Assembly (NCBI GenBank): GCA_007922305.1
Contig: ML677351.1
Coordinates: 10,671,009-10,735,008 of the forward strand
Origin: Dermatemys mawii
Taxonomy: Eukaryota > Chordata > Testudines > Dermatemydidae
Reading direction: 5' to 3'
DNA: 64,000 bases
Numbering within the stretch: position 1 is the first letter of the stretch; each line of letters opens with the position of its first letter. Below the pieces are notes generated by a model. It saw only the letters and a list, made by a program, of their open reading frames with translations, was not told the origin of the DNA and ran no database searches. This document shows, one piece after another, positions 19,846 to 32,869 of the stretch. Made by a program: the position numbers and the translations under genes.

Positions 19846-21756
19846 CTATAGAGATTAAAATACTGGAGAGCAACTTTTGAAATGATTTTTAAAATAAATC
19901 TTAGTTGTGTTCTGAAAGTGTTAAACAGCTCAGTGTCAAGTGGATGCAGAGTCTATATTAAGAAGGTTGAACATTGGGGGCATCATTGAAGAACTGCAGT
20001 AAATTACATCCATATATCACTCAATGCTTACTAGAAGGGAGAATACACCTTTAAAACATTGATCCATATTACAGAGCAGTTTGGAGCAGCTCCGACCCTC
20101 AGGGGAAGCCCTGGAAAGACATTGTACTTCAGGAAGAATGCTCAATGACTCAGGGAGCATCTCCCTGCATGCAAATAGATGAAACATGTCCATTGCTCCA
20201 TCCCTTAGGAGGGTATAGCATGCACTGTGCTAGCCAGCTAAACTTTCCAATGTAGGTGATGGTGAAGCAGAAGAACCATAGTCTTCCCTTCTCCTCACTT
20301 CCTCTGGGAGACTGAAAACTCCAGGGGGCAATCCAGCAGTCAAGAGAGCACTCAGCAGAGAGATTACAATTATGCCTAGTCCCCTAGAGGAGAGACACAC
20401 CTGTTTAAGGACCAGGCACAATCTGGGCCTTGGACAAGGGGAAGGAGAAAGGCAAGAAATTCTGATTCACCCAGTGTTTTTTGACCAAAGGCAAGCTGAG
20501 GGTAGCCAGGTGGCAGAGGCAATTCAGCCAGCAACTGTGCTTTTGATTTGATTTCATCGGAATATTGAAATCCTTCTTTGTTACAAACCTATAAAACCTT
20601 CTGACATGTTAGAACAGTTAAATCATATTTCGTTGTTATGTCATTGGCATGAAAAGCAACATCATAATCATTATATGTTTTATTCTTAAGGCCTTATGTA
20701 GCATTTTAGGCACCTCACAAACATAAAATCATAAAATATTAAAACATACAACAGATAAAACATGACAAGACCAAAATCACAAACAAATTCTTGAATACTG
20801 TGTTGCGCTGAAAACGTCTTCAAACTAATAAAGAAGTCTGAATGCTCCTGTTACCAATTTTTGATGTGTTATTGATGTTTCTGTTAGGGATCTGTGAAAT
20901 ATATACTGTATCTCCTTCACTTCTACATCTCAAAGCCAAAATGTTACAAATAAAGCACACCTGTTACCTACCTTTGCTTTGAAGGAATTGCAACCTCCTG
21001 CCATATTGGCTTGTTACGGATGTTCAGGATTTCACCATGCAATAAAAATTAGACATGTAAAAGACCAACACAGACATCTTGCAGGATTACTCTCTACAGT
21101 ATGCTTTACAATCCCACACCAAGTTTACTACGTTATGATTTTTCTTTTGATTGATAAAAATATACACATAAAGTGAGTATTTATGCTGTAAGCAATAACT
21201 CCAAAGGGATTAGTTTCAAAAGTAAAGTTATGCTTGTACAGAGGAGTTTGCAGGACTGAGGCCTTGGCTTTTATACACCAATGTTGCTTTTCAATCACAA
21301 TTCTATTATTCTCTTTAGAGATTATTTTACCTCCATTATTTCAAAAGAGATTGAATTTAGATTTTCCAGATGGTAAAGGTCAAATTATTCCTCTCTCCTC
21401 CCCATACAATATTTCCTTTTAAAAATGAATCTTCTGGTACTAATTTTCCATGATTTTTCAAAACTAATTGCCCTTCCTTCACTAAATCCATTACCAGCTA
21501 ATGCTCTTACTAGCCAGATACTCATTGTCTAGACCTATGACTTTGTACATAATCTATTTTCCAAACTATATCTTCATCGACATTATCAGATACAGAATTT
21601 TATTATTACCTGATACATTGCCAATACCTCTTTTTCAGGTATCTAATTGAAATACTAAGTTTTTGAAACAGTTTAGTAACCCAGCAGTTTTAATTCCCTC
21701 ATTGTCCAGTAATGTTTTTTGCGCCAGATGTATTGCTAGAATAAAATAATGTATGA
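19846..21756. other. Non-coding stretch, nothing recognised
   Basis: A somewhat GC-rich section at 20,060-20,500 has no recognisable element. No coding similarity elsewhere. Confidence 0.35.
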
Positions 21757-22018
21757 GAGGGAGCCTAGTCTGTACTGACTAGGGCACTGGATGGACAGTC
21801 AGAAGTCCTGGGTTCAATTTTCTGCCTCTTCCACAGATGTGCCGTGTGACACTGGCTTAGTCACTTCTGTGTGCTTCTATTTCCTCTCTACTCTTTGTCT
21901 TCTCTGTTTAGATTGTAAGAGCTTCAATGCAGGGATTGTCCCTCTTGAGCATTTACAAAATACTGAGCATGAAGGGGCTCTAAATTTGGCTGGGCTCTAC
22001 CATAATACAAAAAATAAT
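21757..22018 (+). mobile_element. MIR-type tRNA-derived SINE (plus strand)
   Basis: The head reads GGGCACTGGATGGACAGTCAG, then CCTGGGTTCAATTTTCTGCC (a B-box-like GGTTCAA) and a tRNA-unrelated core with GTGTGACACTGGCTTAGTCAC. The tail has TTTAGATTGTAAGAGCTTC and GCAGGGATTGTCC, ending in CATAATACAAAAAATAATGA. Order and length (about 260) fit a full SINE. Pol III transcription from such an old copy is unlikely. Confidence 0.7.
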
Positions 22019-23944
22019 GACTAAACTGATTCTGAGTAAAAAATGTCTGACATAAGATTTCTGAGCCAGATTCTCATCCTCTTTCTTCTTTTCTCATAGA
22101 TCCATTTCCTCACAGCTTAAAACACTTTGCTTGCCTGCATTTCAAAAAGGAGTTTTAATTGTAAACCATCTCCCTAGCCTCTATATCTATAAGAGACCCA
22201 CAAAAATGTAAGACAGGGACTGAAGCAATTAGAAAGGAAGGATGACAATAAAAAAAAATTGTGAGACAGAAAACCCAACAAAATTCCAGTATGAAGAGAA
22301 ATCACACTTCTTAATAACACTTCCTGCATATCAGTAACTCCAATCCATAGGACTGTAGATGTTTTGTTCTGCCCATGTCTGTAAAAGTCTAATTTAGGTT
22401 TTAAGAGGTCATTATAAGTCTAGTGAAGTCTTGTGTAAGATAATGAAGCTAGAGCCCTAGTTTGTATGGATCAGCAAGCATCTAGTTATGGTCTGTTCAT
22501 GTTAGTAATGATTCAAAGCTGGCACTTAATAGAGTAGAGAGATTCCAGGGTGCTACTGTTTACACTTATAAGCAGTTTGTGGGCATTTTAATTGCTTTTC
22601 CTCAAACAGTTCCCTGGTCAGTTCCTGGAAACAAATTACAAGTTGAATGGTTACTGTTTGAATAATTAGAGAATATTTGTCAGGATGATTTTAGCAATTT
22701 GTTTCAAAAGGAAAGACCCAAAGTCCATTGAAGTCAATGGGAGACTATCACTGATTTAATGAGGTTTCAATTATGCCCACTGGAATAGAAGAAAAATAAA
22801 AGTTAAAAACAATTTTTAATAAATGAGAACTAAAAGATTAAAATGACAAGAAATATGATGAGGAGCAAACAAAGAAATGAAAAGAGTTTGTTTTACAGGA
22901 ATATAGTTGGTATCACAACATTCCTACTGCTATCAGAAAGTGATCGTTATGAATAAGCAACATATATTTAAAGAAATTAAATCTTCTCAAATATTTATTG
23001 ATCATGTAAGGGGGTTGTGGTATAAACATCAAGAAAACCCTGTTCAGTTCATCCTCATGTAGTCTATTAGTCTTTGCACTCCCTGCTACATTACATATCT
23101 AGGACAGCTCCGCAGGATGGGTGGTTATGTCTGTATCTGTTTCATGGCCCACAAGATGTTGTCATCATCACATTTCTGAAAAAAGCATTATAGAGGAGAT
23201 AAATTATTTTTATTCCGATCACAAAAAACCCAATATGGGATCACAGTAATTTGTTGGTATTACTGTCTAAAGACTTGATTCTGACCACAGATAAGCACAT
23301 CCAATTCACATTTAAGCCAATGGGAGTTGTGACCACATATCTAAGAGAAGAATTCAACTCTAAAAACCTATTCAGCTTTCAATCTATGAGGTGATTCTTT
23401 TGTTTTGGTTCATGTGATGCTTGACTAAAGGTTACTGACACTTTCTTGCCCGCTGAATTGGTGTTTAGAATTTTACAAAAGCAACATAGCAAATGTTTTC
23501 TTCAGAGTTAAGACACTAAATGGAAAGGTGTGGAGTGGACTGGAGGGTGTTATGGCAGCCCTAAGTCAAAGAATTTGTGCTAGTTTGAGTTATACTTTTC
23601 ATCTAACTTTTTGTGAAGAGTATAGTCTGAATTTAAGTTGTAGATTTCCTGGATTCTATTTCCTCATTCTTTCAAGCCCCCTTTTCTCCAGATTCTGCTT
23701 AAGGGAGTCTTACTAGAGAAGTGCAGACTTATGTATTCATTTTTTTTTTAAATGCTGGCAATAGCAGGGTCTGTTAAAATTATGGCAATTATTAGAATCA
23801 CCTGCTTCTTTTGAGTAGCTTACACAGAATATCCATTGTCTTACTCATAGCCCATTCTATATTCAGAATTACAGAGAGTTATTATGATGCAAAATATAAG
23901 CAAATTATAGACTATGTCTCTGATTAAGCCACTCCCAAGCAACA
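22019..23944. other. Non-coding stretch, nothing recognised
   Basis: Contains motif copies CCATTGAAGTCAATGG (22,725-22,740) and AAGCCAATGGGAG (about 23,314). No gene or other element was seen. Confidence 0.35.
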
Positions 23945-24155
23945 AATAACACTGGCCTAAGTGCAGGTATGGACTATGCTATGTTGACAGAAGAGCTTCT
24001 CCCACTGGCATAGCTATGGCCGCTTGCCGGGGGTGGATTAAGTCAATGGGAGAGCTCTCTCCCATCAGCTTACAGAAGCTACACTAGAGAGCTTACAGTG
24101 GTACAGCTGCACTGCTGTAAACTCTCTAGTGTAGCCATGGCCTAAGACTGACTAC
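23945..24155. mobile_element. MITE-like palindromic element
   Basis: GGCCTAAGTGCAGGTATGGA at the left and GTGTAGCCATGGCCTAAG at the right form loosely inverted ends. Internally, GAAGAGCTTCTCCCACTGG, CAATGGGAGAGCTCTCTCCC and TACACTAGAGAGCTTACAG / CTGTAAACTCTCTAGTGTA are fold-back pairs. The last pair is a near-perfect 19-bp inverted repeat. It is non-coding. Confidence 0.55.
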
Positions 24156-25925
24156 AATTTAGATAGTGTTCTACCTTAAATGCAGAGCTGTGTAAAACAA
24201 ACACACTCAACTGATAAAATCCAATAGAACATAAAGTTTTTCCAAAATTACAAAACAAACAAAGTTCTCCTCTCTACTGAGTAAAGTAGGTTACTGCTAT
24301 GAAACACATTTACAGATTCACAACAAAACTAACATTTCTTAAAAAAAGAAAAAAAAAGACTTCAAGAATCCCACTTTGGGTGAAAAGAATCTCTTTTGTC
24401 CTCTAAAACAATTTCTCCTCCTCCTCCTTGCTGAGTGGAAATTCACTCAGCACTACCATAACTAACTGAGGGTTCCTGAGATAAATACAAAAAAAAAAAT
24501 TGTGAGGTGCTCAGACACTGCAACAGTGGGTGCAAAAGTACCACAGACAACGCTTCAAAATTCAAATAAAAGAAGTGCTGTTCAAACCAAAAAATAGACA
24601 TGTGGCTTGTTTTTAAAAAGGCCTCAATTCAGCCCTCTTTCTTCATTTGCTACTGAAATCCAACAATTAATCATGTTAGCAAATTCTAGCATTTAGATAC
24701 CTAAGTGGGTAATGGTAGGTATTTAGATGTCTAAATCATGTTTGCACTCACAACTGACTGTGAACATAAAACTGAGGCTGCCAAAACAAAATAATAATAA
24801 ATAATAATAATAATAATAATAATAAAATACAAGGAGTCCAGCAAGAAAAGGCTCACCATTATGAACAATGGAACTACCTCTAAGAGCCAACGTATGCACA
24901 TGTTTGAGTTCTGGCAGGACAGAGACCTAACACATTTAGGAAAGCAAACAGTAGCCCATGTAAGTTAAGTTCAACTTGAGCTGGGTCTGAAGTCATGTAC
25001 CCACATTTATTTCCACAATATCTGTACCTTCTCATATAATAGTCCAAACAATAACTATCTATGGATGAAGCAAATTTTGTGCTTCATTCATCAGAGCCAA
25101 AATGGGTAGAATTTTTTTGCTTATAGAATTTTAACGAATTGCAGTGTCAGCAAGTTTTAATGAAGAGTTCTAATGATAGTTTCCATTTGTTCTTATTAAT
25201 AAAAAATGGTGCTTATAAATATTGAATTTCATATTATCTACTTATTTTATTTTTGTTTTTTTACAAAATAAAATTATAAATTAGCTTTAGAACTATTCAT
25301 GAAAACTAGTTTTACAATATTCTCTACTCAATGCATTAGAACAGCAGAAAAATGTGTTAAAATTCTACAAACAAAAAAGAATCCCTTATTTGTCATGCAT
25401 CCTTGTCACTAAGCAGACTGATACAGACTCATCAGCATTCAACAACTGATTTAGGAAGAAGGAGGAAAAGAAATCCTTTAGTAAAATCAAAAGGAGAGAA
25501 TTAAACAGTATCAGTGGGAAGTTGACCTTCATGCTCTTGGACAACATTTCAAAGCTCCCTAAATCTAGTAAATGGTTTTGTTCACAGTGCAAAATAGTAT
25601 ATCAGATATCAAAGCCAGTGTTCAACAAATATTGCATGACCACAGACTTATCTCACAAAATTCTACAGAATGAGAGCAAGTATTTTTTTTAAATAGACAA
25701 GAAAAAATATAATTATTTTGAAGGCTATAGACCTCACATTACTTTGACACAGCTCTCAATGGGACAGATTCCATGTATTCATTCATAGTCTGTGACAGAA
25801 TCCTGGTAGTGGTTTAGGAGTCTTAGTCAAACAGGACCAAAATTAAAAAAAAAAAATCCTGAATTCCAGTTCTAAATTCTAGAGCCACTAGAGGCAAAGC
25901 AGCCAAAATAATAGGTAACTGTTGA
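24156..25925. other. Non-coding stretch with simple repeats
   Basis: Apart from the AAT microsatellite and A-rich runs (24,340-24,358, 24,490), nothing is recognised. Confidence 0.35.
24790..24826. repeat. (AAT)n microsatellite
   Basis: About 37 bases of ATA/AAT repeats with one interruption. Confidence 0.9.
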
Positions 25926-25929
25926 TCCG

Positions 25930-26850
25930 CAGGACCATGGTACAAGTAAGAGGTCTAGTCAGGTGCCTGATGAATCCACTTATTGCTGACAAGCTCAACT
26001 CAAGAGTGACAGTTTGTTACAAGTTTCACAGATCCAGGTATTGTCTGAATTGGAATCCCAAATTACAGCATACTGCTTCCTTCTGTCTCACTTTGCTTCC
26101 ATCCTCTGGATCAAAGCTGTTTCATGTTGAGTTACACCCAATGCCAAAATGTTCTCTCCAGACTGGATGAGATTCTGCATGCTCCTCCCAGCTTTCTACA
26201 CTGATGTTGAATAACTTCATATTTTTACACATACTATGGTACTGCAATAAAGAGTCACCCCGCTTTCTAGAGCTGTCATGAATCTCACTGAACAAAATAT
26301 TCTTGGAGATATAGTCTCTCACCCATTCTTCTAACATGGCCATGCCATCACAACCTCCTCCTCTTAATAGTGATTTCTGAATGTATCAGTCCTGTGTGAA
26401 CCAGCATGTTCCTTTGTTTTTTTGTCTTCCCACTTTATTTTCAGAATCTTGTGCAGGCATCTCATATGGAAGCTGTTTAGCCTCCTGACATGCATAGCAT
26501 ATGTAGTCCATGTTTCTAAACCATAATGCATGGATGACAGCATGGAAGTCTCATAGATTTGGATCTTCACCTTAGTCGATACTTCACTATTATTTCGTGC
26601 ATGTTTCTGTAATAGCCCAAAATTCATAGTCGCTTTTCTGATTTTGTTAGTCAGTTCAATCTGAAGGTCAAAATTCTTGCTGATCATAGAACCTAAGTAG
26701 CAAAAGCTGTCAATGATGTCAAGAGATTTACCCTCCAGAGTAATGTCAGGTACTGGTTCTTTTACCTCTTATTACATGATCACAGTGTTCTTGAAACTAA
26801 TTGTCAAACCAAAACTCTTGAATGACACAGAAAAACTGCCCAAGGGATTT
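25930..26850 (-). pseudogene. Non-LTR retrotransposon ORF2 C-terminal region
   Basis: From 26,850 downward the minus strand reads SFGLTISFKNTVI, then SFCYLGSMISKNFDLQIEL and KATMNFGLLQKHARNNSEVS, then YETSMLSSMHYGLETWT and LNSFHMRCLHKILKIKW. This is the post-RT domain of the LINE class often annotated as endonuclease-reverse transcriptase. Further on come IHDSSRKRGDSLLQY, MKLFNISVESWEE and finally TWICETCNKL, a C-x-x-C zinc-finger start. Frameshifts separate the last blocks. The RT core is missing upstream. It is clearly different from CR1; the clade was not assigned. Confidence 0.7.
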
Positions 26851-26944
26851 TGCAGAGAAGATTAACTGGTTGGTAATGTTTTTAAAAGGTGCTCCTCAAA
26901 CTCTTCTCCAACACATAATTCATTCCAGTTCTAAGGAAACAAAT

Positions 26945-27218
26945 CAGGGGTCTCCAAACTACGGCCCAGGGGCTGGATCCGGCCTGCAGCGTCGATTTGT
27001 CCGGCTCCTGGCCCCAGCTGAGCAGGCACATGGAGAAGCCGCCACTGCCCCCCCGGCAACCCCATGTGCGTAGGGGTGAGTACCCCCATGGTGCAGCTGG
27101 AGGAGCAAAGCGGGGAGGGTCATGGCAGTGGCTGGAGGAGCAAAGGTGGGGGAGCGGCCCACAAAGCCCCTTCAAAAATCTAATATGGCCCTCATCTCAA
27201 AAAGTTTGGAGACCCCTG
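26945..27218. mobile_element. Non-autonomous hAT element
   Basis: The ends are perfect 16-bp inverted repeats, CAGGGGTCTCCAAACT (26,945-26,960) and AGTTTGGAGACCCCTG (27,203-27,218). These, together with TACGGCCCAGGGGCTGGATC and ATATGGCCCTC, are typical of vertebrate Charlie-type hAT MITEs. The body is GC-rich without a transposase. Flanking octamers AAACAAAT and CTATAAAT match at five of eight, a weak target duplication. Confidence 0.8.
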
Positions 27219-30200
27219 CTATAAATTATAACTTTAAATGGCTTTTTACATTTCCATTTGTATTAGCATTTCCATGACTACGGATTAAGTTGAAAATATA
27301 ATTTTCTCATTTTAAATTCAAATCATAAACCCTTTGCAGGACATAAGATTTCCCTGACACTACCACCTCTGCAAAAAACAACCAACCAACCCATTGTCAA
27401 GTACTTTAGAAGTTACAAGTGTTCATCCAACTTCAGGTTCTGGCACATTGCTTGTTTGTGAACCAAAGAAATAACATTTTTCTTGAAAGAATCTAGCACA
27501 TTTTCAGTGGTAATTAATGATTCTACAGCAAAATCACAGCAAGAAATACTGTAAGCTATATCTCAGATTATGAAGTGCCAAGTGAAAATAACAGAATATC
27601 CAGCCGATATTGCTAGGTGACACCTAGCAATATAGCATTTGTAAGACATAAGATTGATAACATCAGCCATAGAGAAGAATGAATTCATATTCTCCCTGGG
27701 AATTAGAGTATCTGGAATACAGAGTGTGAGAGAAACAAACAGCTGAAGATTCTGAGGGGCAGCTCATGATGGAAATACAAACAAAAGGGGTGTGGGGGGC
27801 AGACAGAGGACTTGATTAGAAAAAGAAGCCCAGGGAAAGGGCCAAGAAGAAAGGACGCAGTCCTTGGGAAATAGCTGGAATAATAAGCTCAATGTACTCT
27901 GAGGAAGGTTGCCTGAACTTTCTTTGCATGTGTGTGACCTAATCTTTTTATTTCTGGACCTCTGTTAACATCTGATGTGCTATGCAGCTGTCAGCCAATA
28001 CATTTCTATTGAAACGATTCAGATGCAATTACATATTTGTGTTCAGCATCACAGCAGGTATGATATACCTGAATCAACCAGGAATATTAAGCAGATGCCC
28101 AGGAGTTTAACAAAGGATCAGGTTTGGTCAGGAAACATTTTCTTATTTAACAGTGTATTATACGAGTTTGATCATTCCTTAGAAGTATCCAGTGCTAGCC
28201 ATTTTTGAAAACTAGACTAGATGCATCAGAAGCTTGTTTTTGTATAGCAATTTCTAAGTTTTTGTAACTCCACAGAGCATCTGGGTTAAGATCACTCTGC
28301 TCTGCTATGTGTATGTGCCTGATATCAGTTCCTTGATTACAAATGTAATGCAAAGTTTAACAATGAAGGAAGGTTTGCTGTGGCCAAATATCAGTCTATG
28401 TAAAGTCTGATTAACAGAATAAAGTAGAGCAAACAGACTAGTCTTTTTTGAAAATGAGTCCCACTCCCTCAGTGATATCCACTTCTTTTCATCAAGAGGA
28501 AAAAGCATTACTTTGTAATTGCAGCAGCTCTGCTCCTGTTTTCCTAGTACATTAGTATATTTTTTTATTATTCTTAAGCTATGCAACACAAGAACAAAAA
28601 TTATAGGAAGTTGAGATGTAAGATCAGGCTAACAAAGCCTCAGAAGAGCAAAAACTGATCATCAAGGGACCAGTGAAAATTAATTAACTTAGAAAAGTTC
28701 AATGTAAAAAGATGGAGTTCAGTCTTGAAGTAAAATACAGATTTCAAGATCTAGCAGAAGGAAAGCAAGAACAAGAGCCGAATGATAGATATGCAGTGAC
28801 AATACATAGAGTAGAATACACAGCATAGAATGTAGCACACATGATATACGGAAAATAGATGAGCAAGCAGCTAAAGAAAGAGATGCTGATGAATGTGGTG
28901 TTTTGTTCCCTAAGTTTAAAGAAAAGCTTAAAACTCAAGTACAAATTGCTAGAATCTTCACCTATTCTACTCCATTCTAATGGTGCCCCACTCAAGTGAG
29001 GTGTTGGTTTCTGTATAGCTTGTTTGATGGATGATTTTAGTTGGGGCACCCACCACAATCTCAATCTCTGCAACCAATTAACTTGAGGGCTGGCTGCCCC
29101 AGAAATGTCTTTGACAGACTGTTGAAGCAAGGAGGCGGGATTCATAGCAAGGAACTGGGAGCTAAAGTTGTCAGCTGGGCATTTCTGAGTGGAAGCAAGG
29201 GCATCTTTTTGGAGGAAGAAATAACTCACATGATAGCATATGAATTGCTAAGCCTGGCTAGGTGGTGGAAGGAACGGAAAAGCCAGAGGGCAGACAAGGG
29301 GGCATCACAATCCAGATTTGCTTAAGGTAACAATGCAGATAGAGCCAGACTTATCCACCCTACGCACATGTACACTGAATCCCAGGGGGCTAGCATACCT
29401 CTATGAACCTTGAGAAGTTGTGTCTATAAAATGCAGTAATACTAATCGTGAGTTCAGTACAAACCAATCTTATCCCATACTGTAATGTTATCTCTGGAAA
29501 AATAGCCTTTTGCACAGCAATGCTCACAGGAATGAAATCAAAATAAGGTTGCAGTTAGAAGCTTATCCTGATTTAACCTTTCACTGTTTGTTCTTAAAAT
29601 AACAGTCTTACATACTTATTACTGAAATGCAGTTTACTCTTAAAAATTACTTGATATTGGACACAGCATGTACCTATGTCTTTTGAGAAGTGCCTAACAA
29701 ATTATTTGCTTCCCTTTTATTTATATATTTGTTCTCTTTTCTCCGTCAACCAAATTTAAATAAGAGGACTTCCTAGTTGGTATTGATGACATGTGAAGTG
29801 AAAAAATAGTGGTTGGGGCCTGTGAATTGTTATGAACTATGGTGGCAGTAGACATGGGGTTACTGAATCTTTACTATCCAGAGATTTCTGAAATGCAGAG
29901 TTCAAATGTTTCATCACCAAATGATAATCAGATTTTCAGAGGCTCAAACTTACATCCCACTTATGCTCTATTTGGAACCCTTAAGCAACAGGTGGGCCTT
30001 GGGTTGGCCCTCTGCATTGGGGTGAATTTCACCCACTGCTCTAATTGTCTATTACCCTCAAAAAGTGCCATCCATTTCTTCACAACAAACATATTGTCTC
30101 AGCTTCTGACCACTGCTTCAGACCACTACATCACTGACCCTATTCTTTTCAATATTTGCCCATATCCACCTCCTCCTAACCCCTCAAGAAAGTAATTCAG

Positions 30201-30536
30201 ATACTGCAGTCATGAGTATAAAAATATTAAATTCCTTCCCTTCACAGAGAATAGTTATTTTTAAATTAAATTGTATGTATTTGTATGTAGATGGGATGGT
30301 AGAGTGAGGTTCAGAAATGGAGAAGATATTAATTGGAGAGTTCAGGCATAAGTGGAGAGTTCTGGGGACAGATGCCAATCAGAGAGAAGACAGGTGCATA
30401 ATCATTCATTGTATGATTAGTGACAAATTCCTACGCTTTGGCTGAAGACCATTATTAATCAGAATACATGGATTTGTATAAGAAATAGCCAGTACAAGTT
30501 TTTAGGCCATTTATACCACCTTCCTTTACTGCTCCT
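27219..30536. other. Non-coding stretch, no assignable element
   Basis: The longest open frame (28,744-29,229, minus, 161 residues) shows no recognisable domain. 27,590-27,645 has a duplicated CTAGCAATAT/CACCTAGCAA pattern. Nothing else stands out. Confidence 0.3.
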
Positions 30537-30630
30537 GAGCCAATCAGAATGCAGGAAGTTGAAACACTGATAAATACCTATCTGTTTATGGATCATTAAC
30601 TGTACAGTACCCCTGCATTCTGATAGGCCA
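30537..30630. repeat. 88-bp inverted repeat unit
   Basis: CCAATCAGAATGCAGG (30,540-30,555) and CCTGCATTCTGATAGG (30,612-30,627) pair at 15 of 16 bases across a 56-base loop. It is probably the core of a decayed MITE. Confidence 0.5.
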
Positions 30631-32869
30631 AGACAATTCCATTTTAAAATACCAAGTAATATCTCAAAGTTTTGATTATCTTGCTAATATTTACTGAGGC
30701 AACCAAACTGAGGTGGAGAATATTCAAAATGTTTTTCATGGTTCTTTTGTGTGGAGAAGTCAAGATAGCATTTTCTGCCACCTAGATTTGATTTGCTTTG
30801 CTTTGTCTCCAGGAAATGACTTAATTAAATGTATTGTTCACATAGCTATGGCAGAAATAAGTTTGTATATATCTGTAGGCAGGTTTAATAGAACCTTCAC
30901 TACAGCAGAGATCACCGATGGTTGCTGCCATATTGATTCAGAATCATCTACCTTTGAAATGGTTTGGACAGTTTGGGTCTTTTTTTCTGGAGTTAGAAGT
31001 TCATGTTTATTTTTAGGTATGCTGAAAATACACTTCTTGTTTGTGTTGTAGGCAGACATTTCATACTACTCAATGCTTCAAACAAATCCTCTTTTTCAGC
31101 TAAAAATAAAATTAAACCCTATTTACACCAGGTCTAATTCTATCTTTTCTACTAAAGTCACCAATTTTAGAAACATCTTTGGACCACATTTACTTACTGT
31201 TTCCTATATCTTTGTTTGTATGTCTTCTTGTCACTGCCTATGGAACATCACTGAAGAGTAGCCTAACCTTCAACTTTCCTCTGCTGCAATTCTTATTCAT
31301 TCTTTAAACCACTTATCTGAGCTACAAAAATTCATGTCTGGTGTTTGTAAATTGTGACTCACTGCACCTTAGAAAGGTCCAGAATGTTTCATAAATTGCC
31401 CTATTATTCCTTTTTTTAGAGTTTTAGTAATGACTGCATCCTATATCAAGTTCACAGACATCCTGTTTTCAAATGTCTTCGCCACCTACTCTCCATGTGA
31501 TCACTTTTGTTCCTTTGCCTGCTTTCTGACCGCTTTCCAAGACTCTTACAATTATAAAGCCATGCCACCTTTATAAAGTAACTTACCCACTGCTGGTGCC
31601 AGACAAAAATGCATGTTTTATAATTAGAATAATTTAGCTAGAATTCCCTCTCTGAAAGACATCGTGTCACTATTCACATTTTTGTTTTTGTTTACAAATG
31701 ACTCTCACATTGAAGTGTTTTGTATTACTCTTTCTAAAGAATAGTCTACAGAAAAAAATGTTTTGTGTTAAAGTTATGGTGCCATCTGCTATTCAGCGTC
31801 ACAGTGAAGAGTACTCTGTCTGATTTAAAAGTAAGCATTCCTCCCTCCAAAGCATTTCCAACTACTCTGGAAGCAGAAATCATAAGAGAGCCCAAGTTCT
31901 GGGTCATGGCGTTACAACTTATGATCATAATATTGGAATGTGATTTATTTGTCAATTACTTTTGGCAAATACAGTGTGCAAATTAAAATCAGGGAGGAAA
32001 TTAAGATTGGGGTTCAAAAGGGCACAGCTAGGGGAGATCGTGCTCCCATTAAAGTTGATGGGAATTTTATCATTGACTTCAATAGATGTATGATTAGGTC
32101 CTGAAAGCGTATTTGCCTAGATCACAGGGAGCCTAAGAAGTGAAGAGGAGGAATTGATCTAGCCCTGAGGGAGTACTTTAAAGTCTATTTTAAGCATCAG
32201 GAGCCTGATACAGAAAAAACTTTAATTAAGTTCCCCTTTAACTTGTGGGATACACACACACAAATTAAATTTCCTTGCTAGGCAGGTGTTTGCAAATGCT
32301 CACAACTTTAATTATGAGCAAAGAACCCCTAAGAGTCAAACGTTATGAATGAAGTACTATAAGAAGAGATGCTATATTATTTTAATAACAACATTAATTA
32401 TAATAAAATGTACTGTATTTAGTTGAGAGTCATAGTATTGAACAGTAGCTTCAGAAAGACTTTGAGCTCAGCTTGCACATATTGTGTGTGTGTGTGTGTG
32501 ACCTTCACTTCAGCTATGCTCATCAAATCTGCCTTCTTCCTTTCTACTGTTTCCTCGTCCTTCTGTCCCTTTTCCACTTTCCTCACCCCCACTAGTTCAT
32601 CATCAACTCTCTTTAATGTTCCCGGCAGTCTGTTCTCTTTCCTATGGATTTCCTTTCCATGCTCTTCTTTCCATATACTGCAACCCTGATCCTCCTAACC
32701 AGACCACCTCTTCCCCACACCTCTCTTCTACATTATCCTCTGCTACAGAACCTTTCCCCTCCCACTCTGGCAGCCCACACAGAGCCAGATTTCATACTTC
32801 CAGATTACATCATACACGTCTATGATTGGCTGATTTCCATAAATCAACAGAGCCATGTTATCAGCACAT
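30631..32869. other. Non-coding stretch with a TG microsatellite
   Basis: Copies of the CATTGACTTCAAT motif lie at about 32,045-32,083. 32,500-32,800 is pyrimidine-rich. No gene recognised. Confidence 0.3.
32482..32500. repeat. (TG)n microsatellite
   Basis: About nine TG units. Confidence 0.85.

Noticed and set aside
21790..21840. Functional tRNA gene suggested by a B-box-like GGTTCAA
   Set aside because: The sequence does not fold as a tRNA and continues into a MIR-type SINE body and tail.
28744..29229. 161-residue minus-strand open frame
   Set aside because: No recognisable domain, hydrophobic low-information C-terminus and no supporting context; a frame of this size can occur by chance in 64 kb.
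29839..30195. 118-residue plus-strand open frame
   Set aside because: No family resemblance and no splice or promoter evidence.
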